From NCBI GenBank assembly GCA_950022295.1, contig OX465599.1, forward strand, positions 283,981,501 to 284,045,500: a stretch of DNA of 64,000 nt, read 5' to 3'. The position numbers and the translations under genes were made by a program. This document shows, piece after piece, positions 1 to 11,935 of the stretch. Numbering within the stretch: the stretch's first letter is position 1; each line of letters opens with the position of its first letter. Source of the DNA: Bromus sterilis (taxonomy: Eukaryota > Streptophyta > Magnoliopsida > Poales > Poaceae). A model generated the notes under the pieces. The model ran no database searches and was not told the DNA's origin. It saw nothing but the letters and a program-made list of their open reading frames with translations.

Positions 1-952
1 TGCATTCCCCTAGGTCCTTGATAAGGCGAAGTGTTGAGTGTTCGACTCACACAACACCACTAGGAAAATAACAACACAACTTAAATATCAACCAACACAT
101 ATTACTTCAACATCATAAGACTACTAACAACTAGACTTCTCCCATGTCCTCAAGAACTAAAGTAACTACTCACAAGACATAAAAGAGATCATGATCAGTG
201 GGGATAAATAGGTGATAAAAAATCTGAACACAATAATATTTCTCCAACAAAACTCAATAGCATTCACCACAAAGTAGTAATCAACACCGATAGAGTAGAG
301 AGGATAGATAGTACGGATTACAACATGAGTTGCAATTGTGAGACAAGATTGGATGGAGGTGGAGATGGTGCTGATGATGGAGATGATGTTGACGATGATC
401 TCGATGATGCCCGTGACGATGGTGATGACGATGGCGACGATCTCCCCTTCTGGGAGGTGATCTCCCCGGCGGAATCTGCCCGCCAGAGATGGCTTTTCTT
501 CTCTGTAGGTTTCCGCCACGGAGCGGCGGTAGAACTCCGGAAAACTCTCCTCTTTTTAGGGTTTTTGGACGACGAGGGGTATATAGGCCAGAGGGGGGAG
601 CCGAGAGTGGCCCCGGGGGTCCAGGCGCCCTCCCGGCGCGGCCAGGGGTGGGGCCGCGCCAGGTGGCCGCCTGGGCACCCTGTGGCCCCCCTCTGGTTTC
701 TCTTTTGCTTGCCTTCGTTATCCTTCTGGAAAACAGCCTCCGTCGATTTTTAGGTAATTTGGAGGTGTTCTTCTTCAGCAACTCAGCGTCCAATTTTTAC
801 CGCTGAATCCTGTATCTGCTGCTTCGGCACCGGAAAGTTGTGAACTGTGTAAAATAAGCCAAAACAACATAAGAATAGCATCATATCATGAAATATATCA
901 ATGAATAAGAAAGAATTACTATATAAAATAGTGATGCATTTTGGACGTATCA
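1..952 (-). mobile_element. Element A: minus-strand Gypsy LTR, cut by the window edge
   Basis: The stretch ends with GGACGTATCA, the reverse complement of the TGATACGTCC start of grass Gypsy LTRs, so the LTR runs on the minus strand and its 3' part lies off the left edge. It holds a GC-rich block at about 600-680 and an acidic GAT-rich low-complexity stretch at 350-440 that gives misleading ORFs. The bases after it (953-957, GGTAT) rejoin the interrupted host LTR B, which supports an insertion at that point. The matching left TSD is outside the window, so full element and solo LTR cannot be told apart. Confidence 0.75.
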
Positions 953-3615
953 GGTATTAAGTTGCGAATCCCACCCAAAGTGTAAACTCAAAGCAACAGA
1001 CAACTGCATTAAAAGAACTATGCGTAAAGTAAACAATCCTTGCACCCGCAGGTACAAGCACCGTTGTTTTATCCCTTGCGGAAACATCACATCCCCTAGT
1101 CTCATGTTTCTGTCACTCAAGCTAGACATCAAGGGGCTGAAGCCACAATCGAGCATAACGCTCTCTCTTGGAGTTGCAAATAAAATACTTGGCCAAAGCA
1201 AATACCGCAACGGAGAACATGCAAGAATTTACTCAAGAACAAAATATAAAAGAGAAGAACCAAATATATTACTCATCAAAATCTGAACATAGTCTCATAA
1301 TCCATCAGATCCCAACAAACTCAGCATAGCAACAACATAAATTACATAGATGCCTCGATCATGTGAGGTAGGTCACGAGGACTCGAAAGTGGAAGCACAA
1401 AAGGGGGAGAGATAGATCACATAGCTACTGGTCACGGACCCATGGTCCAAGGGAAACTACTCACGATACATACGGGAGGCGTCCATGGCTATGGAAGGTC
1501 TCCCGGAGGGGGTAGCTTCTCCTGGCAGGGTGCCGGAGCAGCTTCTCCAGGTAGCCCCGATCTAGAAACGGCGGCGGCGGCGGAACAGAGTCGAGATCGC
1601 GAAAAAGGAGTCCCTATTAGGGGTCTCCACCCCGAGGGGTAAATATAGGCGAAGGGGGCGTCGAGGGGACCCACGAGGCAGTCAGGAGGGTGCCTGGCGC
1701 GAACTACGGTGGGGCCACGCCACTGATGTCTACGCAGCTTCCATTCTTGTAGACTATGTTGGGCCTCCAAGCGCAGAGGTTTGTAGGACAACAACAATTT
1801 CCCTCAAGTGGATGACCTAAGGTTTATCGAACTCAGGGAAGTAGAGGTTGAAGATGGTCTCTCTCAAGCAACCCTGCAATTAAGATACAAGAAGTCTCTT
1901 GTGTCCCCAACACACCTGATACAACTAGGAGTTGTGTAGGTGCACTAGTTCGGCGAAGAGATGGTAAAATATGAGTGATAGGTGTGATAAAACGAAGTAA
2001 TATAAATCTGTAATAAAAAGTGCAGCAAAGAAACAAGTAACAAAAGTGAGTGCAAACGGTGTAACAATGATGGAAACAAGGCCTAGGCTTCATATTTTCA
2101 CTAGTGGCAACTCCCAACAACATTAACATAGTCTAATCACATGATATTTCCCATAAAACATGCAATGAAGACGTACTCGGAGGTCATTCCTTTGTGGTCA
2201 AGAGAGGACGAGAATTGTGTAGGGCTACAAAAGCACACCTCAGAGTTCGTAGTTCTCAATCTATGGATTTCCAATGTCACCGCGGCCATCCAAAGAGAGT
2301 ACCACAATCACCACAACATATCTAAAGGATAGTCAAAGACAAGCACCAAGAGACTCTCAATCTTCAATCCACACACAAAAGAGGAAATCACTCATGATAA
2401 TATTCTTCTAACCCATGTCCAATAGACCGTTGTCACCTTGGTCTCGGAGATTATACTAGATAAGATCAATTGAGTACATCAATCCAATACATAGAGGAAG
2501 GGGAAATAAAATGGGATCACCCTAGATTAACATAGCCTATGATCACAATAAAGATCACATCATGGGAGAGAGAAAAACTACATAGATCAAGATATAAGCC
2601 TTAGACCCGAGGGGAAATACTCACACATGGGCATGGTGAGAGGGAGAGTTGTTGATGGAGAGGTGCAGCCCGGAGGAGATGAAGGAGACGGCAACGACGG
2701 CGGCCACAGCGGCGGCGGCGGCCACGGCCACGGCCACGGCCCTTGGGGGCAGCGGCCCTTGGCCCCTTCTTCTTCCTTGGAGATGGTGCTGCTGTGGAGA
2801 TTGATCTCCCCCTCAAGACGGCTGCCAAGGGGGAGGAATTTTCGTGGTGCCCTTTGACCTAGGTTTCCTCTCTTTATATAGACTCTCTGATTCCCGTCAT
2901 CCAGATTACGTTTTATCTATTTTGGAGTTTATGGAAGAATCCGAACTCCTATTGGGAAAAAATTTATGTCTAAATCCACCGGAAACAAATTCCATACAAC
3001 TTTGTAGTTTTAAGTTTTTCCGTTTGAGGCCTTCTTCTGGCGTTTCCGAGGCGATCTTTAAAACCTGTCTGGTGGGGACAGATTCGGGAGAGTTAAAGTC
3101 CAACTCCTACAAGGCTCCTTTTTGTGATTTTTCCTTTATCCAAGTAATTCCTACACATAAAGTACAAAACCAAGAACTTGTGCACTCTTGCAACCATTAA
3201 TAGGTTAGTTCCAAAATATGTTATAAAGATATATGAAAGTATATCAAAAACATAGCAATATCACACAAAACATGCATGGAGCAAACAGAAATTATAGATA
3301 CGTTTGGGACGTATCAGCCACCTGCCTTCCTGGCTGCCTGGTGGTGGCCCCCCTTCCCTCTCTTGGTGATTCCGGAAGCTTCTGTTGCGCTGATTTTTTT
3401 ATATATCTTTCCCGGAATTTTTGGAGCACTTTTAATGGCCGGAAAACCTGAAATACAAAAACAGCAGAAAACAGAAACTGGCAACTGGGTGCACTGAGTT
3501 AATAGGTAAGTCCAAATATGTTCAAAAGTGTATGAAAGTTCAAGCAAAACATGGCAAAGTCACACAAAACATGCATGGAACAAGCAAAAATTATAGATAC
3601 GTTTGGGACGTATCA
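953..3615 (-). mobile_element. Element B: minus-strand Gypsy LTR interrupted by A and C
   Basis: Segments 953-1723 and 3317-3615 are two parts of one LTR that lines up with the complete LTRs E and F. They share the block reading TGGTATTAAGTTGCGA, the reverse strand of the start-proximal region and the end GGGACGTATCA at 3605-3615. The following bases 3616-3620 (GGGGC) match the intact sequence at the same place in the 3' LTR of element D, so B landed inside the 5' LTR of D. The left end of B is outside the window. Confidence 0.8.
1724..3316 (-). mobile_element. Element C: solo Gypsy LTR (minus), TSD GCCAC
   Basis: It starts TGATGTCTACGC and ends TTTGGGACGTATCA, is 1593 bp long, and is flanked on both sides by GCCAC (1719-1723 and 3317-3321). 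No internal region is present, so this is a solo LTR left by LTR-LTR recombination. Its sequence differs from the B/E/F/G/H family; from memory it resembles Sabrina/WHAM-type Triticeae LTRs. It interrupts LTR B. Confidence 0.9.
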
Positions 3616-6325
3616 GGGGCCGCGCCCTCTGGCCGCCTGGGGGCCTCCCCCCTCCTCTGGTGCCCTACCGATGCTCCTATTTATTCCCGTGACGAAGAAA
3701 TCCCGAAACAGAAGTCGTTTTCCCAATTCTCGTCGCGGAGCCACCGCCACCCTCTGTTCTTCTCCGGGAGGGCTAATCTGGAGGCTGTTTTGGCCCCCGA
3801 AGAGGGGAGATCATCGCCACTCCATCCTCCCTCCATGACTTCTCCATCCATGTGTGAGTAATTCCCTGCTGTAGGCAAAGGGGATGGTAGGGATTGGATG
3901 AGTTAGATCATGTAATAGTTTATCAGATTGTTGGGGGAATGTTGCCTATCATCTAGATTGGTGTTTATCATCTTTGCTTCAACTTCTTGCTCTTAATGCT
4001 TGTCACTTTGGGCCCGAGTGCCATGATTTCAGATCTGAACCCTTTGTGTTTTCATGAATATATTTGTGTTCTTGATCCTATCTATGAGTTGTATGCACTT
4101 GTTATAGTCTGGAACCGGCGATCCTAAAGGTGACAGCTTGGGACACCAAAGGGTATGGACTATAATTTTAGGATTCCATGTATCCATTGATTGTTAATGC
4201 TTTGTTCCGGTGCTCTTTGACATGAGCACCTTAATCTCCATAAGTTCCTTTTGGCCCCGTTCGTAGCGAGATGTGATGGCTTCTCGCCCCTTCGTTGGTT
4301 TTCCCAAGTGTAAGGTTGAGATGTAGTGCAGCAGCAGTTTTCCCTCGGTGAAGACACCAAGGTTTGTCTCCAGCAGGACTCCAGAGATGATAAGTAAGTG
4401 TCAGCGGCGCAACTGACGCGGACCTGCACACAGACACAGATAAATTTGTTCCCAACGAAGTTCAGAGAGGTTGTCAATCTCTCCGGTCTTGTTGTTTACA
4501 AAGGATAAAATGCAAGGGATAATGATAGCAAATAAAAGCGGTAAAGTAAATCTAGAGTGGAAACAGTGATAAGGATATAGACCGGGATAAGTGATGTTCG
4601 CTAGTGATGTCTCTCTCCCAAAAGACAATAAAATTGCTATGCGAGGTAAACAAATTATAGAAAGGCAATTGACAGGATTATGAACGCACCGCAATGCTAA
4701 CTATGCTACAAAAGAAAGGAAGAGGTTCAAAAGCACGGGCAGTACGCCAAAGTAAGTAGACCGAAATCCATCTGCATCTACTACTAATCATCCACCTTGA
4801 GATATCTATCTAGAACATCTCGCTGGTATTAAGTTGCGAGCCCCACCCAAAGTGTAAACCCAAAGCAACAGACAACTGCATTAAAAAGAACTTTGCGTAA
4901 AGTAAACAATCCTTGCAACCGCGCTTACAAGCACCATTGTTTTCCCCCTTGTGGCAACAACACATCCCCTAGACTCATGTTTCTGTCACTCAAGCGTGTC
5001 ATCAGGGAGGCATGAACCCACAATCTAGCACAACGCTCCCTCTTGGAGTCACTACCTACTACTTGGCCAAAGCAATAAACAGCAACGGAGAACATGCAAG
5101 AATTACTTAGGAACAAAAATATAAGAGATAAAAACCAAATATATTAATCTATCACAATCTGAACATAATCTCATAATCCATCAGATCCCATCAAACTCAG
5201 CATAGCAATAGCAGAAATATTACAAAAGTGCCTCGATCATGTAGGACAGCTCACGAGGTCTAAACCATGAAGAACAAAGAGGGGAGGAGAACATCACATA
5301 GCTACTGATCACGGACCCATGGTCCAAGGAAAACTACTCACGAGACATCCGGGGAGCATCCATGGTGGAGAGGAGACTCCCGGAGGTCAATCCTCCCTCC
5401 GGAAGGGTGCCGGGAAGAGGTCTTCTGGTGCTCCCGATCTTGGAAGCGCGGTGGCGGAGGAACAGAGGCGAGTTCGCGGAATAGGGTTCTCTTTCTGGAG
5501 TTTTCCAGTGACGGGGGATAAATAGGCGAAAGGGGGCAACCAGAGGTGGTCCAGGGGCCCCAGGCGCCCCCCTGGCGCGGCCAGGGGTGGGGCCGCGCCG
5601 GGTGGACGCCTGGCCCCGCTAGCTCCCCTCTGGCCCCTCCCGGGCTCTTCTGGAAGCTTCCTGTACGCTGATTTTTCTGTATTTTTCCCGGAATTTTTCT
5701 AGCACTTTTTATATGGGGGAAAACTTAAATAGAAAAACAGCAGAAAACAGGAACTGGCACTGGGGTGCACTGAGTTAATAGGTTAGTCCAAATATGATCA
5801 AAAGTGTATGAAAGTGTATCTAGATCATAGCAATATCACACAAAACATGCATGGAGCAAGCAAAAATTATAGATATGTTTTGGATGTATCAGGATGGTAG
5901 GACAAAAGATGTTGTGCAAGTTTTTATTGCAAGCACGTACAACTACCTGTGGGATACATGCCTGATGTTTGATTTATGCCTAGATGATCATTGCTTTTCT
6001 GTGTGCCTTGCCCCAGGTTAAATACATGATATGTCTTATCCATGCAGCGCCCAACCATCCATCTCCCTAGCCTACAATGTTTTAATCCTGCTGGTTACTA
6101 GTTGTTTACTTTCGCAGTTTTATTATTTCTGTTGCTATCATCGCTTCCATATCGCAGTTACTATTAATATCTTGTTGCAAGTAAGTGTATCTCAGGTGCG
6201 GTGGAATTGACAACTCCACTGTTAAAGCTTGTGGATATTCTTTGGCTCCCCTTGAGTCGAATCTATAAATTGGGTTATTCTTACCCGCGAAGACTATCTC
6301 GATCCCCTGCAGTTGTGGTTTATCA
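3616..6325 (+). repeat. 5' LTR of D (partial, interrupted by solo LTR E)
   Basis: 3616-4273 and 5892-6325 together align with 14777-15873 of the 3' LTR of D. Shared landmarks are a CTATTTATTCCC TATA-like box, the CTTCTTGCTCTTAAT block and the end TTTATCA. The first part of the LTR (equivalent of 14511-14776) lies to the left of B, outside the window. The LTR ends at 6325, just before the primer-binding region. Confidence 0.85.
4274..5891 (-). mobile_element. Element E: solo Gypsy LTR (minus), TSD AGATG/GGATG
   Basis: 1618 bp, starting TGATGGCTTCTCGCC and ending GGATGTATCA. Left flank 4269-4273 is AGATG and right flank 5892-5896 is GGATG, a TSD with one later substitution. It is collinear with solo LTR F and with the LTRs of H read in reverse. 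It sits in the 5' LTR of D, whose sequence resumes right after it. Confidence 0.9.
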
Positions 6326-6336
6326 AGCCTGTTTTC

Positions 6337-6354
6337 TGGCGCCGTTGCCGGCGA
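6337..6354 (+). promoter_or_regulatory. Primer-binding site of D (tRNA-Asp type)
   Basis: TGGCGCCGTTGCCGGCGA lies 12 bp after the 5' LTR. It matches the complement of the 3' end of plant tRNA-Asp(GTC) plus CCA, with a mismatch near its end. Element H has the same type of site (19415-19432), so both probably prime from tRNA-Asp. Confidence 0.75.
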
Positions 6355-6411
6355 GCATAGCTTTATTCACAAGTATGCTTGAAGTATTTTACCTGCTGCA
6401 ATTTATCCGCT

Positions 6412-7635
6412 ATGGGTAAGAAAGAAGACCCCAAGGTCCCGATCTTACCATCCCGTACAAGAAAAGGTGATGTTCTGAACACTAGTGCTACACTTGATTC
6501 ACCTTCTGTTATGAGTAAGTTTGCTTCCTCTCCACCACATGATGCCTCTACTGAATCTGTTACTATGTCCGATACTTTTGATGATGCTTCTACTACTCTT
6601 GATGATATTGGTTCACTTAGTCACGCTCTTGAGAAACAGATCGCTGCTGCAAAAAAATCTGGAATTGAAATTCCTGATACTTGCTATCCTTTTGATGGAA
6701 CTTACACTTATGCCGATTTGAGTAAACTCAAGGAGAGACTCCTTGATGATGATTATATTATACTTGATGATGATTTATGCAGGGAGCTAACAGAGTTTGT
6801 CAACTCTGACCCTGATGCTATTAAGAAGCTTCTCGAAAAACACTCTCTGAAGAACAAGACCGTTCCTGATCCTACTTTTGCTACGTCTCCTATATGCATC
6901 AATGATCCTGATTATAATTTCTCTGTTGATCTTTCACTTATATCTATGGTTGAATCTGACCCCTTTTTTGGCAGAGAAAATGATGATGCTATTGCACACC
7001 TGACCAAACTCACTGACTTAGGTGGCTTGTTTACTACAGATGAGAAGATACGAAACTTCTATGTTACTAAGCTTTTTTCTTTCTCTTTAAAGGAAGGTGC
7101 TAAAGCATGGTACGATGCACTACCATGTGGTTCCATTAGGAGTCCTCAAGACTTAGCTCACTCTTTTGTTGATAAGTAGTTTCCTGCTCATATGCAACAT
7201 GCTGCTTTACGAAGAATTTATAACTTTAAACAGTTGCAGGATGAGAACCTCCCTAAATCTTGGGGGAGGTATTGCAGTCTGATCCAGGCTAGACTGGGAC
7301 ATGGAGTCCCTAAGAATGAATTAATTGATATATTTTATGCTGGTCTAACTGATGAATCTAGATCCTATTTGGACAGTTGCGCTGGTTGTGTTTTCAGGAA
7401 AAGAACACCGGCTGATGCAGAAGAATTAATGGGCAAGATTGATAAGAACCACGAAGATTGGTCCATCCCTGAACCACCTCCACCACCAAAGAAGAGGGGC
7501 ATGCTTGTCCTAAGCCCCGAAGACATGCAAGAAGCAAATAAGTCTATTAAAGAGAAGGGTATTAAAACTGAAGACGTGAAGAATCTACCCCCATTGAGAA
7601 GTTGTGTGAGCCTACCACTCACCCTCTTATGGTAG
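6412..7635 (+). pseudogene. Gag of D, broken by a nonsense codon and a frameshift
   Basis: The likely start is the ATG at 6412 (MGKKEDPK), not the earlier in-frame ATG at 6379, because basic MGKK-type starts follow the LTR leader in this group. The protein has an acidic N-terminal half and a retrotransposon gag core including LKEGAKAWYDALP and NFKQLQDENLPKSWGRY, like the Retrotrans_gag family that forms the particle shell. A TAG at 7177-7179 interrupts the core, after which the same frame stays open to 7635. Near 7600 the homologous reading moves into the frame of the protease segment. No CCHC zinc knuckle is visible. The copy cannot make full-length Gag. Confidence 0.8.
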
Positions 7636-9041
7636 AGGTACACTCTCTTTTAGATTTCAATGCAAGTGACATTCCTCATGGTAAGCCTCCTGATCAATGT
7701 TTAGATGAGCTTGATAAATTTCTTATGAAGCAAAATCACTTTAATGAGAGGATACAAAGTCAGTTGCATGATAATTCCCTTGCTATCAAAATTTTGCTTG
7801 ATGTTCTAGGTAGAACAGTTAATGATGTTAAATTTCTTGTGAAGCATTTTCATATGGTTCAAACTCAGCTTGATCGAATTTCTAATGTGAAAAAATATTT
7901 GCTTGCTAATAATGCCAAACATGATATACAGACCTTCGGGATTAAAACCAGAGGAGGAACTAGCACTCAAGATCCTCTCTATCCGGAGGGGCATCCTAAG
8001 AGGATCGAGCAAGATTCTCAAATACAGGAAGAAGAAATTGTTATCTCTCCGAAGAAGAAGAAGCGCAAAGAAGCTGACAATTCCAATGATCCAAATAGTA
8101 TATCTACCTCCGATGCTGAGACTGAAGACGGTGCCGAGCCTGAAAAGGATGGTGAAAAGAATGATCCACCCGAAGTTCGAGAAGAAGAAGCACCCGACAA
8201 ACACAAGAAATACACTAAAGAAGACTTCATCGCAAGAAGACATGGGAATGAAAGAGAACCATGGGTACAGAAACCCATGCCATTTCTAGGTAAGTCTCTC
8301 AAAACTAAAGAAGAAGAGCATTACAATAAGTTTTGTGAATGGATGAAACCTCTTTTTCTTCAAATTCCTTTGACTGATGCTATTAAGTTACCTCCTTATT
8401 CGAGATATATGAAAGATATTGTTACTAATAAAAGAAAAGTTTCTAATGAAGCAATATCTACTATGCTTGCTAACTACTCTTTTAGTGGCAAGATTCCTGA
8501 GAAGCTTGGTGATCCAGGTATACCCGGCATTCCTTGTTCCATAAAGAATAATTATGTCATGACTGCTTTATGTGATCTTGGAGCAGGAGTGAGTGTTATG
8601 CCCTTTTCTCTTTACAAGAGATTATGTTTAGAAAAACTAATCCCTACAGATATATCTCTTCAGATGGCTGACAAGTAACCAACCTTTCCCATAGGTATTT
8701 GTGAGGATGTTCCCGTTGAAGTTGCTGATTGTTTAATCCTTACTGATTTTGTTGTGCTTGACATGCCCAAGGATGGGAGCATGTCTATTATTCTTGGTAG
8801 ACCTTTTCTTAACACCGCAGGTGCTATTATTGATTGCTATAAAGGAAAGGTTACTTTCAATGTGAATGATAAAGAACACACGGTGTATTTTCCGAAGAAG
8901 ATTGATAAGAGGCATGGCCTCAACTCTATAGAGAATATCGAGACCGTGAAGATTGGAGAATGGGATTGTCCTCTACATGTGCACCACAAATACAAAACCA
9001 TCATGGTGGGGACAATGTCCATTAAAGTAAGGGTGCAATGA
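7602..9041 (+). pseudogene. Gag C-terminus plus retropepsin-like protease of D, interrupted
   Basis: This segment continues the gag reading frame after the shift at about 7600. It has a lysine- and glutamate-rich linker (8030-8230, with a KKKKRK stretch) and then an aspartic protease domain. The active-site loop reads CDLGAGVSVMP (D-L-G-A, near 8575), and the second half has the retropepsin-like motif IILGRPFLNTAGAIID near 8790. A TAA at 8676-8678 splits the two halves; the same frame is open on both sides up to 9041. The domain would cut the Gag polyprotein. No RT, RNase H or integrase follows. Confidence 0.8.
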
Positions 9042-9315
9042 CCACTTCATAAGAGGTGAGACTTTTTGCTATATATATCGCCGGTTTGTTGGTAAGACTT
9101 GATCAACCTTGCTAGTAAGCACATTTATATAGGTAAAAAGTGCAGCTTGTTATGTTTCCATTTGCCTTAGCTTTTATTCTCCTTGTTGTACCAAGTTTAT
9201 ATGTTTTTGAAACTTCATAGCTCTAATCACTGCTTCAAGTTTTCAGAAAGTTTCGCAGCTTTTTGGACTTCAAATTTTTTTCAACTGTGAACTTGTCAGA
9301 AAAAATCCAAAAAAA

Positions 9316-9829
9316 TTATATTAAATATTTCTATGCCGGGAGTGACCCAGAGGTACCTGGGGCTGACCAGGGGGGCCCACCAGTGGCCCAGGCGGCCAGC
9401 TGGCGCGGCCTGCCTCCTGGCCGCGCCCACAGAGCGCCTGGGGCCCACAAGGCAGCCAGCCAGCTAATTCTTCTTCCTCCTCCCTCCTCTCTCTCCAAAA
9501 ACACGAGTTCTGCTCCAGTTCTTGCGTTCTTGCTGTTCTTGGAGGCGATTTTCGATCTCTCTCTACAGCCCACCGTTTGAGCTGAGATTTTGGGAAAATA
9601 CTCCCTGGTATGTAACTCCTTCACCCCTCCAATTATATTTTTGATTGGTGGCTTCATTTGTGAGTATTTAGTAACTCTTGGTGTTGTTCATATGAGCTTG
9701 CATGCATGTGTAGAAATTTATTTTCCAAGTTTTGATGCAAGTTTATGCCTTAGGTAAGTGAGTAGAGTAGTTTGCCTCAACTCACTTTGTTTAAATCCTT
9801 GTTTTTGTGAATTGTTAAAAAATTCAGAA
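9316..9829 (+). promoter_or_regulatory. Possible internal promoter and leader intron for the env-position ORF of D
   Basis: After an AT-rich TATA-like stretch (TTATATTAAATAT near 9317) comes a GC-rich block (about 9350-9460). Its GGCGCGGCC ... GGCCGCGCC ... CGCCTGGG layout resembles the block in D's own LTR (14755-14810). A CT-rich leader follows (9465-9500), then a donor-like CTG|GTATGT (GT at 9608-9609) and an acceptor-like TTCAG at 9823-9827, two bases before the ATG. This suggests a spliced subgenomic transcript. It is read from sequence only; no transcript data support it. Confidence 0.4.
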
Positions 9830-10912
9830 ATGAGTTTCTTTGGAAAAGCAAAGGGGTGGCTTGGGAAGAAGAAGCCCGAGCGCTCCGATCGAGTCACTAG
9901 AGCTGCAGCTTCACCCTCAACAGTTAGGGTGAGCTACAATGAAGATCATGTGCCCCTTGAGGTTTTGTAAGACACAAATCCAGCATGCGCAATGATGTAT
10001 CCGTGCGATGATTTTCTTATTGCTGCAAGAATTAAGGAGGAATTTTATGGCCTCTGTGCCAATGCAGGTTTGACACGGTTAGCTTTATGCCGTGTGGTAC
10101 AATACAAAAAGCTTACCTCCTGTTTTGTTAACAGTTTTTGTTATAATCATGATGCTGGAACCGTCGAGTTCAAACTTTATAATGATCTCATCACCATGTA
10201 TTTGGCACAGTTTTGTGATATAATAGGTGTGCCGAACGTTGGTCAGACAATGAAGATGACCATGCAGCCTTCCGGGTTGAGGACCCTCTTCAACTCCCTT
10301 TGCTGCCAGGAGGAGACCGACATTCGGCGTACGAAGATTTCCAACATTTTGTTTCCACACCTCAGGTATTTTGCGTATTTTGTTGCTAGAGGGGTGTTAG
10401 CTCGTGACAACACGAGCAATGGTTCTGCACCAGATTTCTCTATTTATGCGAACGCCCTCTCTGATAAGAATGAGTATAATGTGGGTGACTTGATTGCTCG
10501 GCGCCTTGTTACGAACAGTAACAAGTGCGATTTATATGGTAGCGTTTACGCCACACTTATCCTTGAGTCTCTTGAGCGGACCCCGCATCCTGATGATGTT
10601 CCCTTTTCATGCGCGAGTCTCGATCTTGCGGCTATGAAGAGGCATAAGTTTGTTACCATGACTTCTCAATTTGGTAACCTTGATTATATTTTGAGGTTTG
10701 AAAGGACTATTACTCGCGAGATCCGTCTACCTGCACCACTTTTGTTTGATAACACTCGCAGGAACGGATGGTCCTTCAACAAAATTCAGTTTGATGAGTT
10801 CATGGCTAATTACGAGCCGCATAACCCCATGGAGGGGCTTGTGCCCGATGAGGAGGAGCATGGTGAGTTCCCACCTTTCCCAAGAGAGACCTTCACCGAG
10901 CATGGCGAGTGA
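9830..10912 (+). pseudogene. Athila ORF1-like protein in env position of D, one nonsense codon
   Basis: The ATG at 9830 (MSFFGKAKGWLGKKK) opens a 361-codon frame with a single TAA at codon 47 (9968-9970). The rest is open to 10912. The body contains YPCDDFLIAARIKEEFY, FVNSFCYNHDAGTVEFKLY and FCDIIGVPNVG, which I recognise as the ATHILA ORF-1 type protein common in grass Athila-like elements. The molecular role of this protein is unknown. I see no signal peptide or membrane segment, so calling it an envelope is not supported. The acidic tail ends at 10912 and a PPT-like motif follows at 11065. Confidence 0.75.
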
Positions 10913-11935
10913 TCTTCTTCCGCTTGGAGCGCAAGGCCTTCCTCATGGGAGGACCCGAGGACTTCGGTGTAGGCACCGAAGGGCTCATACGACTCCTGGA
11001 CTTACCCTTACCCCGGAGCAGGAGGCTCCTGGGGGCAGTAGCTGCTACCAACTTAGGCCAAAAGCCTAAGCTTGGGGGAGTACGTTCCCTTCTCACCTTT
11101 CCATTGTATTATCCGTTTTCATTTTTTTTGTTTTGATCTTTTTCGATGTTTTTGTCCGTTCTTCTTTGTTCTTTTATTTTGCAAAAACAACAAAAAGATT
11201 TCTCTTTTCTTTTCCTTTCGTTAAATTTTAAAAAAATTCCAAAAATATTTTCTTTTCTCTCTTTAGTTTGCTTTGTTGCAGAGTTCAGCTCGAGTCCGTG
11301 ATGGCATTTGCACTTGATTATATTTTTCTACGTCCAATCGTGCAAGCGACAAGGCAGTGATGACGAAGATCGACGAAAGGGACGCAGTAAGGAAACTGGT
11401 ATGAACTCTTCTTGTTTCTACTTTCGTACATATGCTTGTACTTATGACTTAGAGACCATCTTGTAGCGACATAGTGCTATGTTTACAATGCTTTCCCAGT
11501 GTTCATGCTTTCCTTGTGGCTAATCCCAAATAGCTAGAGTACATAATGTGTTGTTGAAATGATTTAGATGCATTGCTTTGTTCATAGTTCAGCATACTGA
11601 AGTGGTATTTCCCTTTGGAGAATTCTTGGATTGACTTGGCACATGCTTACACATGTTTATGACTGAAAATTCTGCTATGCCTTGATGATCTTTGAATTTC
11701 AGAATAGTCATATCATTTTCATGCTCACTTCAATGTTACTTTGTCGCTCTGCATGATTATGACTGTTATTGCTCTCTAGTTGGTCGCTTCCCAGTCTTTT
11801 GCTAGCCTTCGCTCGCACTAAGCGGATTTCTGCTTGGGCATCCAAAATCCTTGAAACCAGATTTTCCATATGAGTCCACCATACCTTCCTATGTGGTATT
11901 TACCGGCCATTTTAACGAAGACTTTCTTGTACCAT
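10913..11935 (+). other. Non-coding spacer of D with a PPT-like motif
   Basis: No ORF with a recognisable domain. Purine-rich CTAAGCTTGGGGGAG at 11067-11081 is nearly identical to the PPT beside the 3' LTR (14495-14509) and could be a second plus-strand primer site. T-rich sequence follows (11100-11270). The spacer continues after solo LTR F at 13557. Confidence 0.6.

Noticed and set aside
325..806. Acidic Asp-rich ORFs (142 and 105 codons)
   Set aside because: They lie within LTR A; the composition comes from a GAT/GAC low-complexity run and the GC-rich block, with no domain.
6337..6354. tRNA genes suggested by matches to tRNA 3' ends (also 19415, 30524)
   Set aside because: Only 12-18 bases complementary to tRNA ends are present beside LTRs; these are primer-binding sites.
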